Source: Collinsella tanakaei (GTDB lineage: Bacteria > Actinomycetota > Coriobacteriia > Coriobacteriales > Coriobacteriaceae). From it: DNA of 48,119 nucleotides. Each line of letters starts with the position of its first letter. Position 1 is the stretch's first letter. A program made the position numbers and the translations under genes. The notes beneath the pieces are model-generated. The model saw nothing but the letters and a program-made list of their open reading frames with translations, ran no database searches and had not been told where the DNA came from. The stretch lies in NCBI RefSeq assembly GCF_030373545.1, contig NZ_JAUDCO010000011.1, positions 1-48,119 of the forward strand, read 5' to 3'. Of this stretch, positions 46,962 through 48,119 are shown in pieces.

Positions 46962-46998
46962 AACGCATCAGGGGGTCCTTCCGGACCCCTGATGCGTT
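46962..46998. terminator. Hairpin after the STAS-kinase gene
   Basis: The stem 46962-46978 pairs with 46983-46998, about 16 bp with one bulged G. There is no clear T tract. It stands between the plus-strand regulatory operon and the minus-strand tRNA region and can slow transcription from either side. Confidence 0.65.
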
Positions 46999-46999
46999 C

Positions 47000-47163
47000 T
47001 GGAGGCGACGCCCGGATTCCGCGTGCGCCTCGCGGCGCCCGTGCCGGCTGCGGGCGCTGGCCGCGCCCGCTTCACGCTCGCGCCGCCAGCGCGGTTCGAA
47101 CCCGGTTTCTCAAGGTTCGAACCCGGTTTCTCAAAAAACGAAAGGGCCCCGTCATCGGAGCCC
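47000..47163 (-). repeat. Decayed tRNA-Cys 3' end and trailer, copy A
   Basis: 47000-47019 equals the last 20 bases of tRNA-Cys including CCA (plus strand TGGAGGCGACGCCCGGATTC). After it the tRNA sequence breaks off into GC-rich bases. Then come two GGTTCGAACCC words like tRNA T arms (47092-47102, 47115-47125) and a terminator-like hairpin (47144-47163) with its T tract on the minus strand. The rest of the tRNA is missing, so this is not a functional gene. Confidence 0.8.
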
Positions 47164-47175
47164 TGTCAGTTTCTC

Positions 47176-47348
47176 TGGAGGCGACGCCCGGATTCCGCGT
47201 GCGCCTCGCGGCGCCCGCACCGGCTTCGGGCGCTGACCGCGCCCTCGCCCGCTCGCTACGGGCGCTCGCGCGCCCGCTTCACGCTCGCGCCGCCAGCGCG
47301 GTTCGAATCCGGTTTTCCAAAAACGAAAGGGCCCCGTCACCGGAGCCC
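47176..47348 (-). repeat. Decayed tRNA-Cys 3' end and trailer, copy B
   Basis: The same 20-base tRNA-Cys 3' fragment at 47176-47195, the same GC-rich continuation (about 30 bases longer, with GCTCGCTACGGGCGCTCGCG), the CGCCGCCAGCGCGGTTCGAA segment and a hairpin at 47329-47348. Copy A and copy B are a tandem duplication of the trailer next to the intact tRNA-Cys at 47361. Confidence 0.85.
47318..47348 (-). terminator. Terminator of tRNA-Cys, first copy
   Basis: On the minus strand GGGCTCC pairs with GGGGCCC (one wobble), then TTTCGTTTTT. It lies 12 bases after the CCA end. Confidence 0.8.
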
Positions 47349-47360
47349 AGTCAGTTTCTC

Positions 47361-47434
47361 TGGAGGCGACGCCCGGATTCGAACCGGGGGTAAAGGCTTT
47401 GCAGGCCTCTGCCTTACCACTTGGCCACGTCGCC
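47361..47434 (-). tRNA. tRNA-Cys (anticodon GCA), first copy
   Basis: Acceptor GGCGACG pairs with CGTCGCC, discriminator T, encoded CCA at the 3' end (47361-47363 on the plus strand as TGG). Anticodon loop CTGCAAA with GCA at 47402-47400; T arm CCCGGTTCGAATCCGGG. The only acceptor difference to the copy at 47917 is one compensated pair. Confidence 0.97.
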
Positions 47435-47441
47435 GAATATG

Positions 47442-47469
47442 AAAAGAGCCGATTGTAGAAAACCGGCTC
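47442..47469 (-). terminator. Hairpin between tRNA-Gly and tRNA-Cys, first copy
   Basis: On the minus strand GAGCCG and CGGCTC pair (47469-47464 with 47451-47446), followed by TTTT. It may be a processing site or attenuator between the two tRNAs. Confidence 0.55.
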
Positions 47470-47480
47470 CTTGCATGCGA

Positions 47481-47556
47481 TGGAGCGGACAACGGGGCTC
47501 GAACCCGCGACCCCAACCTTGGCAAGGTTGTGCTCTACCAACTGAGCCATGTCCGC
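47481..47556 (-). tRNA. tRNA-Gly (anticodon GCC), first copy
   Basis: Acceptor GCGGACA pairs with TGTCCGC, then T and CCA. D arm GGCTCAGTTGGTAGAGC, anticodon loop TTGCCAA (GCC), T arm GCGGGTTCGAGCCCCG. Identical over its length to the copy at 48035. Confidence 0.97.
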
Positions 47557-47568
47557 TTGCGAGGATGT

Positions 47569-47597
47569 ACTATACGCGATTTCGGGGGGCGGCGCAA
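47569..47597 (-). promoter_or_regulatory. Promoter of the first tRNA-Gly/tRNA-Cys pair
   Basis: On the minus strand TTGCGC (47597-47592), 17 bases, TATAGT (47574-47569), 12 bases before tRNA-Gly. Strong. The remaining bases to 47688 show nothing else. Confidence 0.7.
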
Positions 47598-47688
47598 GAA
47601 GCATTTTGCTCTGCACACGTTGTTCAAAGTATCCGATCGTGCGGAGAAGCGCCAAAGGCGTATTGCGACACCTCGGGTTAAACCGTAA

Positions 47689-47821
47689 CCCCGTTTAGGG
47701 GACGGTTTTTGAAGCGAGTGCCGAGTACACCCGAACTGGGCAATGCCTTGACCAGCGAGTCTAGTACTTATATCAACCCGTCTACTTGAAGGATGCTATG
47801 AAAACCGTCCCCTAAACGGGG
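47689..47821. mobile_element. Inverted-repeat element with 21-bp perfect arms
   Basis: Perfect 21-bp inverted arms (47689-47709 and 47801-47821), outer end CCCCGTTTAGGGGACGG, enclose 91 bases without an open frame of note. Size and structure suggest a miniature non-autonomous element or a third REP-like pair. It lies between the two tRNA pairs. No transposase recognising these ends is in the window. Confidence 0.75.
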
Positions 47822-47875
47822 GTAGGGGTTTCGGGGGCTGCTCCGCGCCGCCAGCGCGGTTCGAATCCGGTTTCC

Positions 47876-47904
47876 AAAAAAGAAGGGCCCCGCTGCCGGA
47901 GCCC
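47876..47904 (-). terminator. Terminator of tRNA-Cys, second copy
   Basis: GGGCTCC/GGGGCCC hairpin on the minus strand (47904-47885) followed by TTCTTTTTT. The adjacent CGCCGCCAGCGCGGTTCGAA trailer (47848-47867) recurs after the first copy. Confidence 0.8.
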
Positions 47905-47916
47905 TATCAGTATCCC

Positions 47917-47990
47917 TGGAGGCGAAGCCCGGATTCGAACCGGGGGTAAAGGCTTTGCAGGCCTCTGCCTTACCACTTGGCCACTTCGCC
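47917..47990 (-). tRNA. tRNA-Cys (anticodon GCA), second copy
   Basis: As the first copy, but with acceptor GGCGAAG/CTTCGCC. Position 6 and its partner both changed (C-G to A-U), keeping the pair. The encoded CCA, the anticodon and the other arms are intact. Confidence 0.97.
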
Positions 47991-47997
47991 TGATATG

Positions 47998-48023
47998 AAA
48001 AGAGCCGATTTGAAAACCGGCTC
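47998..48023 (-). terminator. Hairpin between tRNA-Gly and tRNA-Cys, second copy
   Basis: GAGCCG/CGGCTC stem extended by further pairs, then TTTT on the minus strand. Counterpart of 47442-47469 with a shorter loop. Confidence 0.55.
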
Positions 48024-48034
48024 GAATCATGCGA

Positions 48035-48110
48035 TGGAGCGGACAACGGGGCTCGAACCCGCGACCCCAACCTTGGCAAGGTTGTGCTCTACCAACTGAG
48101 CCATGTCCGC
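48035..48110 (-). tRNA. tRNA-Gly (anticodon GCC), second copy
   Basis: Same sequence as 47481-47556. The next nine bases (TTGCGAGGA) also match the first copy, so the duplication and its promoter probably continue past the window end. Confidence 0.97.
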
Positions 48111-48119
48111 TTGCGAGGA

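Noticed and set aside
43591-46968. An open frame of over 1100 codons opposite the phosphatase and STAS-kinase genes
   Set aside because: It runs into the tRNA-Leu gene and through two clear genes; no family likeness.
47000-47195. Additional tRNA-Cys genes
   Set aside because: Only the last 20 bases of the tRNA are present; no anticodon arm or 5' half exists.

Overview
The window is about 48 kb of GC-rich, densely packed bacterial chromosome. Several things point to a Gram-positive actinobacterium of the Coriobacteriia type, most like Collinsella: strong AAGGAGG-type ribosome sites, a whiA gene, the gap-pgk-tpiA-gpmI cluster, oligopeptide-uptake genes, and very abundant TTGGGGACGTGTTCC-type dispersed repeats. 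This is inferred from gene content and style; no database was searched.

Layout. 1-146: 3' end of a 5S rRNA gene (end of an rRNA operon) and its terminators. 222-3680: coaE, a lytic transglycosylase and uvrB on the plus strand. 4048-7912: a minus-strand run of two FAD oxidoreductases and an Mrp-type Fe-S carrier. 8065-8828: a small RelB-like/PIN toxin-antitoxin operon. 8954-11533: a large minus-strand fusion of a CoA-disulfide-reductase-like flavoprotein, a rhodanese domain and a sirohaem/4Fe-4S reductase. 11681-13613: a GNAT gene and, divergently, a fusion of CbiK-type chelatase with precorrin-2 dehydrogenase, which would make sirohaem. 13752-16625: uvrA, with a possible LexA box. 17040-18356: a secreted NlpC/P60 hydrolase. 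18437-26697: ybaK, murJ, a DegT-type aminotransferase, a FemAB-type aminoacyltransferase, an ATP-grasp ligase and uvrC. The middle genes look like a cell-wall peptide-modification set.

26783-28736: rapZ and whiA, without yvcK between them. 28901-33567: gap, pgk, tpiA and gpmI. 33570-34802: a REP-associated tyrosine transposase flanked on both sides by its presumptive REP repeats. 34879-35133: secG, followed by a second repeat family. 35637-43443: a complete oligopeptide ABC transporter (oppABCDF) and a paralogous orphan binding protein. 43564-43653: tRNA-Leu(GAG).

43780-46956: a PAS-GAF-SpoIIE phosphatase followed by one protein that fuses a STAS antagonist to an RsbW-like kinase. This is a condensed partner-switching module with no sigma factor gene beside it. 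47000-48119: two tRNA-Gly(GCC)/tRNA-Cys(GCA) pairs on the minus strand in a roughly 555-bp tandem duplication. They come with tRNA-Cys 3'-end fragments, repeated trailers and a 21-bp-arm inverted-repeat element.

The strongest candidates for undescribed biology are: the STAS-kinase fusion module; the flavoprotein-rhodanese-sirohaem reductase beside a sirohaem-synthesis fusion; the aminotransferase-FemAB-ATP-grasp wall operon; the REP/RAYT system; and the decaying tRNA-Cys 3'-end array.
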